From Paenibacillus endoradicis (lineage in GTDB: Bacteria > Bacillota > Bacilli > Paenibacillales > Paenibacillaceae): DNA of 64,000 nucleotides. Positions within the stretch are counted from its first letter, which is position 1. Each line of letters begins with the position of its first letter. The stretch covers positions 248,001 to 312,000 of the forward strand of contig NZ_JANQBB010000007.1 of assembly GCF_024721975.1 (NCBI RefSeq). Direction: 5' to 3'. Below the pieces are notes generated by a model. That model made no database searches, was not told where the DNA came from, and saw only the letters and a list, made by a program, of their open reading frames with translations. Positions 8,326 through 17,395 of the stretch are shown here, one piece after another. Position numbers and translations under genes: made by a program.

Positions 8326-9246
8326 GTGGGGAAGAAAATTTATGTGGAAACATATATTTCAGCACCAATCGATAAGCTTTGGCTTTATACTCAGTCACCT
8401 GATCTTCATCAGCAATGGGATTTACGCTTCTCAGAGATTATATATATTCCGAAAAATAATGAGGATGAACGACAGAAGTTTTTATATAAGACTAACATTG
8501 GCTTTGGTGTTAGCATTGCCGGAGATGGGGAATCTTACGGTTCAAAGGAAAGTAAGGGAATATTAACCTCTAGCTTGAGATTTAGCTCAGACCAACCAAT
8601 TTCATTAATCTCTGAAGGAAGCGGTTTCTGGCGTTATATACCAACTAACGAGGGAGTTAAATTTCTTACATTGTATGATTATAAAACTCGTTTTGGCATA
8701 CTTGGTCGAATAGTGGATCGAGTTGCATTCCGACCGCTAATAGGTTGGGCAACAGCATGGAGCTTCGATGCATTGCGCTTATGGCTTGAACAAGGTATTC
8801 ATCCGTCGAACTCAATGAAACATTTTGCACAAGCAATGTTGATAAGATTCAGCTTGTTTTTTATATGGATTTATCAAGGTTTAATACCTAAGTTGCTTGT
8901 CCAAGATTCCGGTGAGCTTGATATAGTAAGGAACATTGCAATGTTCCAAGGTTATGAATCTATTCTACTAGCAATAGTGGGTGTTGTTGAAATACTATTT
9001 GGTGTGATTTTTTTATTAGTTAGAGGTAGAGCATATCGGATATTGCATATTATAAACATTATTGCATTAATTGCATTGGCAATAAGCGTGGCAGCGCAAC
9101 AACATATTTTGGTAGCTCCATTTAATCCAATAACGCTGAACATAGCTTTAATAACGTTATCTATTGTGAGTTTATTAAGTAGCTCGCCTATTGCAAGCGC
9201 ATCTAATTGCAGAAGACAAGCGACTACAAATGAGGTGAAATCATGA
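8326..9246 (+). CDS. SRPBCC-domain protein fused to a DoxX-like membrane domain
   Basis: 306 aa from GTG 8326, preceded by GGAGAGG. Residues 1-150 resemble an SRPBCC/START-type ligand-binding fold (VETYISAPIDKLWLYTQSPDLHQQWD, then a WRYIPTNEGVKFLTLYDY strand pair). Residues about 165-295 hold four hydrophobic helices of the DoxX-like type (FSLFFIWIYQGLIPKLL; AIVGVVEILFGVIFLLV; HIINIIALIALAISVAA; LITLSIVSLLSSS). The next gene starts inside its stop codon (ATGA), so the two are translationally coupled. The biochemical role is unknown; a membrane-tethered lipid or hydrophobic-ligand binder is possible. Confidence 0.65.
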   Translation: MGKKIYVETYISAPIDKLWLYTQSPDLHQQWDLRFSEIIYIPKNNEDERQKFLYKTNIGFGVSIAGDGESYGSKESKGILTSSLRFSSDQPISLISEGSGFWRYIPTNEGVKFLTLYDYKTRFGILGRIVDRVAFRPLIGWATAWSFDALRLWLEQGIHPSNSMKHFAQAMLIRFSLFFIWIYQGLIPKLLVQDSGELDIVRNIAMFQGYESILLAIVGVVEILFGVIFLLVRGRAYRILHIINIIALIALAISVAAQQHILVAPFNPITLNIALITLSIVSLLSSSPIASASNCRRQATTNEVKS

Positions 9247-9923
9247 CTTCTATATATGAAAATGCGCTTGGTGACAGTTTTTCCAAGCTGCATCCTAACA
9301 TTCAGCGACGGTTTGGTTTTAGCAGTGAGGATGGTGTTGCTGCTATTGGCACAGGGGTTATGGAGCATGTATGGTATGGGAAATGGTACATGCTGCCGTT
9401 TCTTTATATCGGTACTTGGCGTAATATATTGTTTCCACAGCGTGGAAACAATATTCCATTTACAATCGAGAATTATGCCTATAAGGATAGTTTAGGCCGT
9501 GAAACAGTTACGTGGATTCGCACCTATCAATTTCCAAAAAAGACAAGACGTTTTGATGCTACGATGATTTATAGTAAGCAAAGAAAGAGAATTATTGATT
9601 ACTTAGGAACCCATCAGCATCTTGCAGTAGAAATTGATATGAGACCAACAGAACAGGGTGGCATGAGCTTAACATCTGGAGCACAATATTTTTATGAGGG
9701 CATCATAAGTTTCAAATTCCCGATGTTACTATCGGGCTATGCTACTGTATGTGAGTGGTATGATGAGGAAATTAATAAATTCCGTATTGATGTTAAAGTT
9801 AATAATAAATTATTTGGAGAAATATTTGGTTATCGTGGTTTTTTTGATGTGGAATATATTAATATGCAAGGTCAACAAATTCCTCAACATGTGAGACCAG
9901 TAAGAGAAGAAGCACGTGAATAA
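9243..9923 (+). CDS. DUF4166-family protein
   Basis: 226 aa. The start ATG overlaps the stop of the SRPBCC/DoxX gene. The sequence fits the DUF4166 family: YENALGDSFSKLHPNIQRRF at the N-terminus, a GTGVMEHVWYGKW turn, and later EFYEGI/FFDVEY-like strands. It is soluble, has no signal peptide, and its function is unknown. DUF4166 often occurs with DoxX-like or SRPBCC domains, sometimes fused, which agrees with the overlap here. Confidence 0.75.
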   Translation: MTSIYENALGDSFSKLHPNIQRRFGFSSEDGVAAIGTGVMEHVWYGKWYMLPFLYIGTWRNILFPQRGNNIPFTIENYAYKDSLGRETVTWIRTYQFPKKTRRFDATMIYSKQRKRIIDYLGTHQHLAVEIDMRPTEQGGMSLTSGAQYFYEGIISFKFPMLLSGYATVCEWYDEEINKFRIDVKVNNKLFGEIFGYRGFFDVEYINMQGQQIPQHVRPVREEARE

Positions 9924-9956
9924 TGTTAATGTGAGTACAGGTAGAATACATTAACA

Positions 9957-10012
9957 ATCGATAGTATTAATGCAAGTAATAGTAGAGGGCATTAAATATC
10001 AATAGTATTAAT
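9957..10012 (+). repeat. Two 15-bp near-identical direct repeats upstream of the response-regulator gene
   Basis: ATCGATAGTATTAAT at 9957-9971 and ATCAATAGTATTAAT at 9998-10012 start 41 bases apart, about 150 bases before the regulator start. They may be binding sites for autoregulation, or chance in AT-rich DNA. Confidence 0.3.
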
Positions 10013-10160
10013 AATACATAGTATAAATGGTGAATTATATAAAAGGTACATTGAGTTCAATGCACACATTGTAATAGAGAATTAGATTATGCTTTCGATG
10101 TTACTTTTTGTATATTAAGAAGTAATATCGCAATGCTACCATAAGTTTTAGGAGGAACTC

Positions 10161-10844
10161 ATGCAATACGATTGTCTTATTGTCGACGACGAGCTGGCAT
10201 TAGCTGAAACAACAAGTGAGTATTTCAATATGTTTGATGTACGGTCGGCTTATGTAACTAGTGCTGTGGAATGTGAACAGTTTTTACAGCAACATGAGGT
10301 TGCTATTATATTGTTAGATATTAATTTGGGTCACACATCTGGCTTTGATCTGTGCAAAAAATTGCGATTAACAACTCAAATTCCAATTTTATTTATAAGT
10401 GCGCGTTCTAGTGATGATGATGTATTAATTGCGCTTAATATTGGTGGGGATGATTATATTCAGAAGCCGTATACGCTAAGTGTGCTGCTTGCAAAAGTTA
10501 AAGCTGTACTGAAAAGATACGGTAATCAAGTAGCCTCTACAGAAATAATTCAATTCGGCAATGTTGTTATTGATTGTAATCTCTGTCGTGTACGTGTTAA
10601 CGATATAGAAATTAAGTTAAAGACATTGGAATATCGCTTACTTTGTTATTTGGCGAAAAATAAAAATAGAGTCATTCCAAAAAAAGAATTGTTCCAAGAA
10701 GTTTGGGGTGATTCTATCACGAGTGATGGTACGTTAAATGTTCATATTCGTCATTTGCGTGAAAAGATTGAAGAAAATGCTAATGCTCCACAATATATTT
10801 GTACGGTATGGGGAACAGGGTATGTCCTTGAGGATCAAAATTAA
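10161..10844 (+). CDS. OmpR/PhoB-family response regulator
   Basis: 227 aa. The receiver domain (1-120) has the acidic pair DD at 8-9, the phospho-acceptor Asp in ILLDINLG (about 53), Ser/Thr in LFISARS and Lys in DYIQKPYT. The winged-helix C-terminal domain (about 130-225) ends with NVHIRHLREKIEENAN...VWGTGYVL, typical of OmpR. AGGAGG precedes the start. It is coupled by a one-base TAATG overlap to the kinase gene. The probable target is the FtsX-type ABC exporter just downstream, as in many Firmicute antimicrobial-peptide response systems. Confidence 0.9.
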   Translation: MQYDCLIVDDELALAETTSEYFNMFDVRSAYVTSAVECEQFLQQHEVAIILLDINLGHTSGFDLCKKLRLTTQIPILFISARSSDDDVLIALNIGGDDYIQKPYTLSVLLAKVKAVLKRYGNQVASTEIIQFGNVVIDCNLCRVRVNDIEIKLKTLEYRLLCYLAKNKNRVIPKKELFQEVWGDSITSDGTLNVHIRHLREKIEENANAPQYICTVWGTGYVLEDQN

Positions 10845-12109
10845 TGAAGATCAGACGAATAATTGGTGTGCTAGTTATTGTATATATCGTAGCAATTATC
10901 GCTACAGTAATAATTATCGGGCAGAAGAAGACTGTTTCAATTGATATTGTAGCGATTAATGAACTTGTCCAGAAGATTGAACTAAATTGGATAGATATCA
11001 AGCATGGAAAATTCGAAAGTATTGAGCTTCAATCAAATATCGCAATCATAGATCATGATGAGCAAGTGATATTTCAATCGTCCGGCGTATCATTTAATAC
11101 ACTCTATAATGCGATTAAAGATCGAGAGGGTATTATTGATCTCTATTATCAAGATGGGATGATTGGGAAAGTTATCGTATACCACAACGAAGCAAGCATA
11201 CTTGAACAGATGAAAAAACAATTATTAACTGTGTTAATCATTGTATTTATTGGATTGTTAATCATTAGTGTAGGTTACATTGTTGTATTGAAATCTACTA
11301 TTTTCACTCCATTTAATAAGTTACAACAATTTGCCGCTAATATCGCGAGAGGCAATCTTGATACACCACTTCAAGTACAAACTAATAATCCATTTGGAGC
11401 TTTTACAGAAAGTTTTGATATTATGCGAGAAGAACTCGCGATTGCACGCAGTAATGAATATAACGCCAATCAAAGTAAAAAAGAGCTTGTTGCAAGTTTA
11501 AGTCATGATATTAAGACACCAGTAGCATCCATTAAAGCGATAAGTGAGCTAATGTTGTTAAAAGTTAATGACGATAAGCAACAAAAGCAATTACATACCA
11601 TTTATGCTAAAGCAGAACAGATTGATTTTCTAGTAACAGATATGTTTCATGCAACATTAGAAGAATTACAGCAATTGAGAGTAGAGGTAACGGAGCAATC
11701 TAGCAATATTCTGTTCGAAATGATCAGCAAGGCAACGTACGACAATGAAATTGTATGCGATCCATTACCTGCATGCATTATACTTACAGATGAACTTCGC
11801 CTTCAACAGGTATTTGATAATATATTGAGTAATGCATATAAATATGCAGCAACCCCAGTACATATTACGAACTATATTAATGCTACTCATCTCGTTATTG
11901 AGTTTAGCGACTTTGGTGAGGGTGTTAATGAAGATGAGCTACCTTTTATATTCAATAAATATTATCGTGGACGTAATATAGATGGAAAAAGCGGTACTGG
12001 TCTTGGTTTGTTCTTATCACAATATTTCATGCAGCATATGCAAGGTGATATTGAATGTTGTAATCGGGGGGATGGGTTTACTATAATGGTCCACATTAAA
12101 CTCGCTTAA
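10844..12109 (+). CDS. Sensor histidine kinase, two membrane helices with extracellular loop
   Basis: 421 aa. TM1 is about 5-26, an external domain of about 100 residues follows, TM2 is about 127-149, then HAMP (to about 203). The dimerisation/phosphoacceptor box LSHDIKTPVAS carries the His, and the ATPase has NILSNAYKYA (N-box), GEGV, and GTGLGLFLSQ. The external loop distinguishes it from the short intramembrane-sensing BceS type. The stop lies 6 bases before a hairpin repeat (12116). With the preceding regulator it forms one operon that probably controls the ABC genes at 12446-15548. Confidence 0.88.
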   Translation: MKIRRIIGVLVIVYIVAIIATVIIIGQKKTVSIDIVAINELVQKIELNWIDIKHGKFESIELQSNIAIIDHDEQVIFQSSGVSFNTLYNAIKDREGIIDLYYQDGMIGKVIVYHNEASILEQMKKQLLTVLIIVFIGLLIISVGYIVVLKSTIFTPFNKLQQFAANIARGNLDTPLQVQTNNPFGAFTESFDIMREELAIARSNEYNANQSKKELVASLSHDIKTPVASIKAISELMLLKVNDDKQQKQLHTIYAKAEQIDFLVTDMFHATLEELQQLRVEVTEQSSNILFEMISKATYDNEIVCDPLPACIILTDELRLQQVFDNILSNAYKYAATPVHITNYINATHLVIEFSDFGEGVNEDELPFIFNKYYRGRNIDGKSGTGLGLFLSQYFMQHMQGDIECCNRGDGFTIMVHIKLA

Positions 12110-12115
12110 CAGGTA

Positions 12116-12284
12116 GTTCAAAAAATAGGCTTTGATAACGATGAACATACTAACGTAGATTATTCGACATCGAATATGCCATTCATCGGTCGTTCCAGTG
12201 CTCACGTACCAAGTACGTACGCTATGCGCTTCACTTTCCTAGCTTCATAGCATCTTCTCGATTCTGAAAGCCCACTTTTTGAGC
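12116..12284 (+). repeat. Solitary copy of the window's imperfect-palindrome repeat family
   Basis: It begins GTTCAAAAAATAGGCTTT and ends with the near complement CTGAAAGCCCACTTTTTGAGC, so the termini can pair. It shares the left arm (TTTGATAACGATGA) and right end (GCATCTTCTCGATTCTGAAAGCCC) with the 46252 array. It shares the core (GCCATTCATCGG, then CTAGCTTCATAGCATCTTCT) with the 53269 array, so it links the two subfamilies. It lies directly after the kinase stop codon. No coding sense. Confidence 0.75.
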
Positions 12285-12353
12285 TTTTATTTAAATAATT
12301 AAGAAACCGTTAAGAATTGAGCAAAGATTAACTAAGGATTGATTATGTATGAT

Positions 12354-12382
12354 AGGACTGTAACAACGATACAGTCCTTTTT
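12354..12382 (+). terminator. Terminator or attenuator before the ABC exporter
   Basis: AGGACTGTA (12354-12362) pairs with TACAGTCCT (12370-12378), followed by TTTTT. It separates the two-component genes from the ABC genes. Confidence 0.65.
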
Positions 12383-12445
12383 GTTTGCTTATCGAAGCGG
12401 GATTAAGCGAAAGGGACAATTAAGTATAAAAGGGAGAACAATGTT

Positions 12446-13207
12446 ATGCCAAGTGTTGTATTGAGCACAAAAATGTTGTGTAAAACATTTTCTAATCAAG
12501 GCTTACAACAGCATGTATTGAAAAACTTAAATATGAATCTCTATAAAGGAGATTTTACTATTATTATGGGGAGCTCAGGGTCTGGAAAATCAACTTTGCT
12601 GTACGCACTTAGTGGTATGGATAAACCTACTCTGGGAGAAATAAGATTCGAAGGAAAAGAAATCTCAACGTTTAATCATGATCAGCTTGCGGTCTTCAGA
12701 AGGAATCATTGTGGATTTGTATTTCAACAGATGCATTTATTGGACAATATGAGTGTGTTAGATAATATATTGACGAGTGGTTTGTTAGTGAAACAAGACA
12801 AAAAGAAGATTGTACAGCTAGCGAAAGAACTATTGCAACGCGTCGGTTTATCTGAAGTTTCATGGAAAAAATACCCTTCACAATTATCTGGCGGTGAAGC
12901 TCAAAGAGTTGGAATTGTGCGAGCATTAATTAATAGTCCAAAGATTGTGTTTGCAGATGAGCCGACAGGTGCACTTAACTCAGCATCAAGTGATTCTGTC
13001 CTTGATATTATGACGATGGTTAATGGGTCTGGGCAAAGTATTGTTATGGTTACGCATGATGTGAAAACTGCTTTAAGAGGAAATCGCATTATTTATTTGC
13101 GTGATGGAACGATTTGTGGTGATTTACGATTAGATTCATATGATGCGAAGGATAATCAGGGGCGAAGTGAAAAGTTAAAGACATTTCTAACTGAAATGGG
13201 GTGGTAG
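12446..13207 (+). CDS. ABC exporter ATPase (MacB/BceA-like)
   Basis: 253 aa, AAGGGAG upstream. Walker A GSSGSGKST (about 42-50), Q-loop FVFQQMHLL, signature LSGGEAQR, Walker B IVFADEPTGALN and the H-loop VTHD are all present. The EPTGAL and SGGEAQR wording is typical of ATPases that partner FtsX-type permeases (lipoprotein release, antimicrobial-peptide resistance). It ends one base before the permease start. Expression is probably driven by the two-component system upstream. Confidence 0.9.
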   Translation: MPSVVLSTKMLCKTFSNQGLQQHVLKNLNMNLYKGDFTIIMGSSGSGKSTLLYALSGMDKPTLGEIRFEGKEISTFNHDQLAVFRRNHCGFVFQQMHLLDNMSVLDNILTSGLLVKQDKKKIVQLAKELLQRVGLSEVSWKKYPSQLSGGEAQRVGIVRALINSPKIVFADEPTGALNSASSDSVLDIMTMVNGSGQSIVMVTHDVKTALRGNRIIYLRDGTICGDLRLDSYDAKDNQGRSEKLKTFLTEMGW

Positions 13208-13208
13208 T

Positions 13209-15548
13209 ATGAAAATTACTAACCTTGCCTTCGCTAATATAAAGCATAATAAAAGTGCTACTACATCCTTATTCATATTGATATTTTTAGCGTCTATGCT
13301 ACTTAATCTGGGGATTACAATCATTACCCAGATGAATACTTTTTATGACGATAAAGTAACGAAGCTTCGTGATGCACATGCAGCCGTCGTCATTGATCAA
13401 GCTAACTATGATCAAAGTTACGAACAATATTTCTCTTCGTACGATGGAGTTAGTGAGATAGCAGTAGAACAAACCTTAATAATGAATTCTGCCCTCTTCC
13501 AATATGCAGGAAGTGATATGAGTCATGGCTTAGCCTTTCTTAATGCGAAAACGGAAAGAGAGATAGCGCCATTAGCAATAATTGAACAACTTGATACTGT
13601 ACAAAATAATGATATTTATTTACCCTATATTTTCAACACTAGTGGCGGTTACCAACTAGGTAATACTATTTCAATTAACTATAGAGATAATACTTATACG
13701 TATCGTATTGCAGCATTTTTTGAAGCAACTATGCTTGGTAGTAATAATATGGGATTGATGAAGGTCTATTTACCAGATAACACATACAATATGTTATCTC
13801 AACAGTTAGAAGTGAAAGAGTTAGCTGTTTTACTCTCCGTAAGGTTGGAGGATCAATCACAAGCATCAACGCTTCTTGCTGACTTTAAAAGAAGTTTTCC
13901 GCAATTGCAAGCAGGAGAATTTAACGGGTATTATTGGGATAATGAGATTAATATAGTGAAGACGTCTAGTTCAATGACAATCAATATCATCGCTATGATT
14001 CTCGTGGCGTTCGCTACTATTATTGTTTTAGTTTCCTTAATAGTCATCAAATTCCGAGTAAGTACTAGTATTGAAGACGATATGGTTAATATCGGAATAC
14101 TGCAGGCGCTCGGATATACGAATAATCAGATTATCGCTTCTATCATGATTCAATTTCTATCGATTACATGCATTGCTAGTATTTTGGGTGTATCAAGTTC
14201 TTATCTTATAAATCCTTTATTGGGTGAAGTAATATCATCGCTAACAGGATTAGTATGGCATGCAAGTTTCAATGGCTTAATCAATATATGTAGTGTTGTA
14301 CTTATCACTCTCTTAGTACTTATCGTCATATTAATCTCAACGAATAGAATAAGAAAATTGACTGTTGTATCGTCGTTACGTGGAGGTATTCATACTCATA
14401 ACTTTAGAAAAAATTATATTCCTTTGGATAAAATGAATGGCTCCATTCACCTATTATTAGCAAGTAAAACGTTGCTAGCTAATATAAAGCAAAATATAAT
14501 GTTAGTTATTATCGTCACTGCGATTACGTTTGCTTCCGTATTTTCGATTGTACTATATTATAATATTGCTAAAGAAAAACAGACTTTTATTCACATGGTG
14601 GGCTCAGAAACTTCGAATGTTATTGTTGTGAGTAATCGTAATGAAACAGAGTTAGCTCAAAAAATAGAGCAAATTGAAGGCATAGAGAAGGTAACTGTTC
14701 TTGATATCATCTTAACGGATATTGATAATCAAAGTTTCTATACCCAAATCTCTAATGATTACAGCAAGCTTAATAACAACACGGTCTACAAAGGTCGAGC
14801 GCCTCAATATGATAATGAAATTGCAATCTCATGGTCTGTTTCGCAGTTGCTTAAAAAGGATATAGGAGATACGGTTACTGTTTCAGTAGGTCAACAATCG
14901 CATTCCTATCTTATTACCGGTTTAAGTCAATCTATTAATTTTATGGGGGAATTTGCTGCAATTACACTAGAAGGTATTACGAATCATATTTCTGAATATG
15001 AACCTTCCACCTTCCATATATACTCTGATGGTGTCGACAATTCGGAAATTATTACAGCGATTCAAGAAAGCTACGGAGATACGTTAGAAGATATTATTAA
15101 TGTAGATGAAACGATAGATAGTCAGACGGGAATGTATAGTTCGGCGGTATTTTTCATTATGCTTATTATTCTTGTAACTACGATGTTAGTTGTAATTCTT
15201 ATTCTATATCTTGTTATTAAGACGATCATTACAAAACGTAAGAAAGAATTTGGGATATTGAAGGGAATCGGTTATACCACACTACAGCTTATGAACCAAA
15301 TTGCATGGAGTTTTGTACCTGTTGTTATCATTGGCGTAGTAATTGGGGGAGTCCTTGGTAGTTTTTACACGAACAAATTATTAGCACTGCTACTCTCTAG
15401 TGTAGGTATTCGTAGTGTGAATTTTGTCGTCAATTATCCAGTGATTATTGTATTCTGCGTTATGATTACACTGTTAGCATATGTGGTTTCCATGCTAATC
15501 GCTAGAAAAATTAAGCATATATCAGCTTATGAATTAATAACGGAATAG
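13209..15548 (+). CDS. FtsX-type ABC permease, about eight membrane helices
   Basis: 779 aa. Layout: TM1 (about 18-40), a large external domain to about 260, three TM helices of the first FtsX repeat (about 265-390), another TM near 430, a second external domain to about 640, and a second FtsX repeat (about 655-775, KEFGILKGIGYTTLQLMNQI). The duplicated FtsX organisation with two external domains matches MacB-like or YtrF/SalY-type permeases more than the single-domain Bce type. It pairs with the ATPase at 12446. The exported or sensed compound is unknown; defence against a peptide antibiotic is a reasonable inference. Confidence 0.85.
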   Translation: MKITNLAFANIKHNKSATTSLFILIFLASMLLNLGITIITQMNTFYDDKVTKLRDAHAAVVIDQANYDQSYEQYFSSYDGVSEIAVEQTLIMNSALFQYAGSDMSHGLAFLNAKTEREIAPLAIIEQLDTVQNNDIYLPYIFNTSGGYQLGNTISINYRDNTYTYRIAAFFEATMLGSNNMGLMKVYLPDNTYNMLSQQLEVKELAVLLSVRLEDQSQASTLLADFKRSFPQLQAGEFNGYYWDNEINIVKTSSSMTINIIAMILVAFATIIVLVSLIVIKFRVSTSIEDDMVNIGILQALGYTNNQIIASIMIQFLSITCIASILGVSSSYLINPLLGEVISSLTGLVWHASFNGLINICSVVLITLLVLIVILISTNRIRKLTVVSSLRGGIHTHNFRKNYIPLDKMNGSIHLLLASKTLLANIKQNIMLVIIVTAITFASVFSIVLYYNIAKEKQTFIHMVGSETSNVIVVSNRNETELAQKIEQIEGIEKVTVLDIILTDIDNQSFYTQISNDYSKLNNNTVYKGRAPQYDNEIAISWSVSQLLKKDIGDTVTVSVGQQSHSYLITGLSQSINFMGEFAAITLEGITNHISEYEPSTFHIYSDGVDNSEIITAIQESYGDTLEDIINVDETIDSQTGMYSSAVFFIMLIILVTTMLVVILILYLVIKTIITKRKKEFGILKGIGYTTLQLMNQIAWSFVPVVIIGVVIGGVLGSFYTNKLLALLLSSVGIRSVNFVVNYPVIIVFCVMITLLAYVVSMLIARKIKHISAYELITE

Positions 15549-15557
15549 TTTATTATC

Positions 15558-15587
15558 GCCCACAGCCATTAGAAACTGGCTGTGGGC
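15558..15587 (+). terminator. Hairpin terminator after the permease
   Basis: GCCCACAGCCA pairs perfectly with TGGCTGTGGGC (11 bp) around an 8-base loop. The following T-run is weak (TGTTACTATTT). Confidence 0.65.
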
Positions 15588-15669
15588 TGTTACTATTTAT
15601 AAGCTGTAGCTATTTTTGTATAACTAATTTACAATATGGAGCATATCAAATAAGTTAGGAGGAGAAAGG

Positions 15670-16347
15670 GTGTCACCAAGAAATATAAAGCGAGATATTG
15701 AACAAAGAGAATCAAGAAGAGAGCATATTTTGGAATCAGCATTGAATACGATAGCTAGACGCGGTCTTGATTCTTCCAGTATTAAAGAAATTGCTAAAGT
15801 AGCAGGATTGAGTGTTGGTAATATATATCATTATTTTGAATCAAAGGACATAATCTTTGGTGAATTATTACAACGTGGTCAACAAAATTATGGTGCAATG
15901 GTGGAGCGCTTTTCCCAGGCAGACTTAGACCCGCGTGAAAAACTATATGCGATATGCTACAGCTGGATTGAAAGTAATCATAACTGGGCATTTACGCTGA
16001 TGCTTCATAGTATACGAATGAATGATGGAGTTAGTAATGAGCTTAAAGTAATAGCTACACGTAGATTTACAGAAAACTTACTGCCGATGGCTAATATTAT
16101 GATGCAAGGACAACGACAAAATGTTATTAAAGCTGGCGATCCACATCAGCTCGCTTATTACTTTGTAAGTTTAATCCAAGGTTTAACACTGCAACTTGCA
16201 CCAAACTATGTTATTCCGATAAAGATTGAAATTTCAAATATTATCAAATTATTTATGTCTCCAGTTTCTGATCGAGAAACAATAATCTTATTTGAACGAT
16301 TTAGCTCAAATGGGAATATGTATAAAAAAATGTTTGACAATTTATAA
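15670..16347 (+). CDS. TetR-family transcriptional regulator
   Basis: 225 aa from GTG 15670 with AGGAGGAGAAAG just upstream. The N-terminal HTH is clear: REHILESALNTIARRG, then SIKEIAKVAGLSVGNIYHYF (about 35-55) and FESKDIIFGELL. The C-terminal part is helical and binds an unknown ligand. It precedes the sulfonate-type importer operon on the same strand, so control of 16576-21511 is possible, though it could equally regulate the ABC exporter upstream. Confidence 0.9.
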   Translation: MSPRNIKRDIEQRESRREHILESALNTIARRGLDSSSIKEIAKVAGLSVGNIYHYFESKDIIFGELLQRGQQNYGAMVERFSQADLDPREKLYAICYSWIESNHNWAFTLMLHSIRMNDGVSNELKVIATRRFTENLLPMANIMMQGQRQNVIKAGDPHQLAYYFVSLIQGLTLQLAPNYVIPIKIEISNIIKLFMSPVSDRETIILFERFSSNGNMYKKMFDNL

Positions 16348-16385
16348 AGCCTGCTGATAAAATAACGTCATAACAAATTGAATCA

Positions 16386-16519
16386 ATATTCATTTTGTAG
16401 CTGAAAATGAATATCCATAAATCGACCAGACAACTGGAGATTATTACAATGGAACACATCGAGCATATCTAAGCGGATATGTGGGATGCTTGTTTACGTT
16501 GAATAATCTCCTTTTTTTT
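16386..16519 (+). promoter_or_regulatory. Structured leader with intrinsic terminator upstream of the sulfonate-type operon
   Basis: Two elements can be read. First, an 11-bp hairpin (ATATTCATTTT at 16386-16396 with AAAATGAATAT at 16404-16414). Second, GGAGATTATT (16436-16445) pairs with AATAATCTCC (16502-16511), directly followed by TTTTTTTT. This long-range stem encloses about 56 bases containing a small CATATC/GATATG hairpin. A terminator closing a folded domain about 55 bases before a transporter start looks like an attenuator or riboswitch expression platform. I could not match it to SAM, T-box, TPP or other classes I know. It could also simply end the TetR transcript. Confidence 0.45.
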
Positions 16520-16575
16520 AGTTTTATAACCAAGTAAACGGGTAAGCATTATAAGGAATGAGTGGGAGGCGATTA

Positions 16576-17355
16576 ATGATGTCGACAGAAATACTAGTCA
16601 TGAAACAACTGAATAAACGATTTTCATCACCATCCGGAGATGTTATCGCTCTTCAAAATATTCAATTATCCATTGCTAAAGGTGAACTTATAACGATTAT
16701 TGGTCCTAGTGGCTGTGGTAAGAGTACATTGTTGAAAATCGTAGCGGGGCTTGATACAGAATATAGCGGCGATGTATTGCTGAATGGAAAACCAATTGCT
16801 GGTCCTAGCATTGAAAAAGGATTTATTTTTCAAGAGCCAAGATTATTCCCTTGGTTAACGGTAGAGAAAAATATTGCTGCGAATTTATCATTGAGAGATC
16901 CAGCAGTTAGAAAGAAAGTAGATGAGCTCATCGAGTTGGTTCGGTTGAAAGGATTCGAAAAGTCATATCCAAGAGAACTATCTGGTGGTATGGCACAGAG
17001 GGTAGCTATAGCAAGAGCATTATTACGAACACCAGATGTGTTGTTACTAGATGAACCTTTTGGTGCGCTTGATGCATTTACAAGGGCACATTTACAAGAG
17101 GTACTACTTGATATATGGCAGAAGAATAAAACAACGATGCTGTTTGTCACTCATGATCTAGATGAAGCGGTATTTCTCGGTGAACGAGTCATTATTATGA
17201 ATCCGCGACCAGGACATATTAGATCAGTACTACCGATAGCTCTCCCTTTTCCTCGAAAGAGATCACAGAACAGTTTTCAAGAGCTACGTGCCAAAGTGTT
17301 AAGAGAATTTGAAAAGGTGGAAGAACCTACGCTTGATATTGGGGCAGGGATATAA
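16576..17355 (+). CDS. SsuB/TauB-type ABC importer ATPase
   Basis: 259 aa from ATG 16576, with GGGAGG seven bases upstream; an in-frame ATG at 16558 lacks a site. Walker [11 protein letters not shown]-loop [11 protein letters not shown], signature LSGGMAQR, Walker [13 protein letters not shown] and H-loop VTHDLDEAV are complete. The FPW and [11 protein letters not shown] wording is diagnostic for the nitrate/sulfonate/taurine importer class. It is the first gene of an operon with a binding protein, two permeases and a flavin monooxygenase, so organosulfur uptake is likely. Confidence 0.9.
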   Translation: MMSTEILVMKQLNKRFSSPSGDVIALQNIQLSIAKGELITIIGPSGCGKSTLLKIVAGLDTEYSGDVLLNGKPIAGPSIEKGFIFQEPRLFPWLTVEKNIAANLSLRDPAVRKKVDELIELVRLKGFEKSYPRELSGGMAQRVAIARALLRTPDVLLLDEPFGALDAFTRAHLQEVLLDIWQKNKTTMLFVTHDLDEAVFLGERVIIMNPRPGHIRSVLPIALPFPRKRSQNSFQELRAKVLREFEKVEEPTLDIGAGI

Positions 17356-17395
17356 GAAATATAGATACATCCAATAGGAATATAAAGGAGAGATT

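Noticed and set aside
8207..8398. 63-codon minus-strand ORF before the SRPBCC gene
   Set aside because: It overlaps the start of the SRPBCC gene, has no ribosome site and low-complexity composition.
16386..16520. S-box, T-box or TPP riboswitch upstream of the sulfonate-type operon
   Set aside because: None of the conserved core words of these classes (for example CTGAGA for TPP or the T-box TGG-ACC element) could be found.
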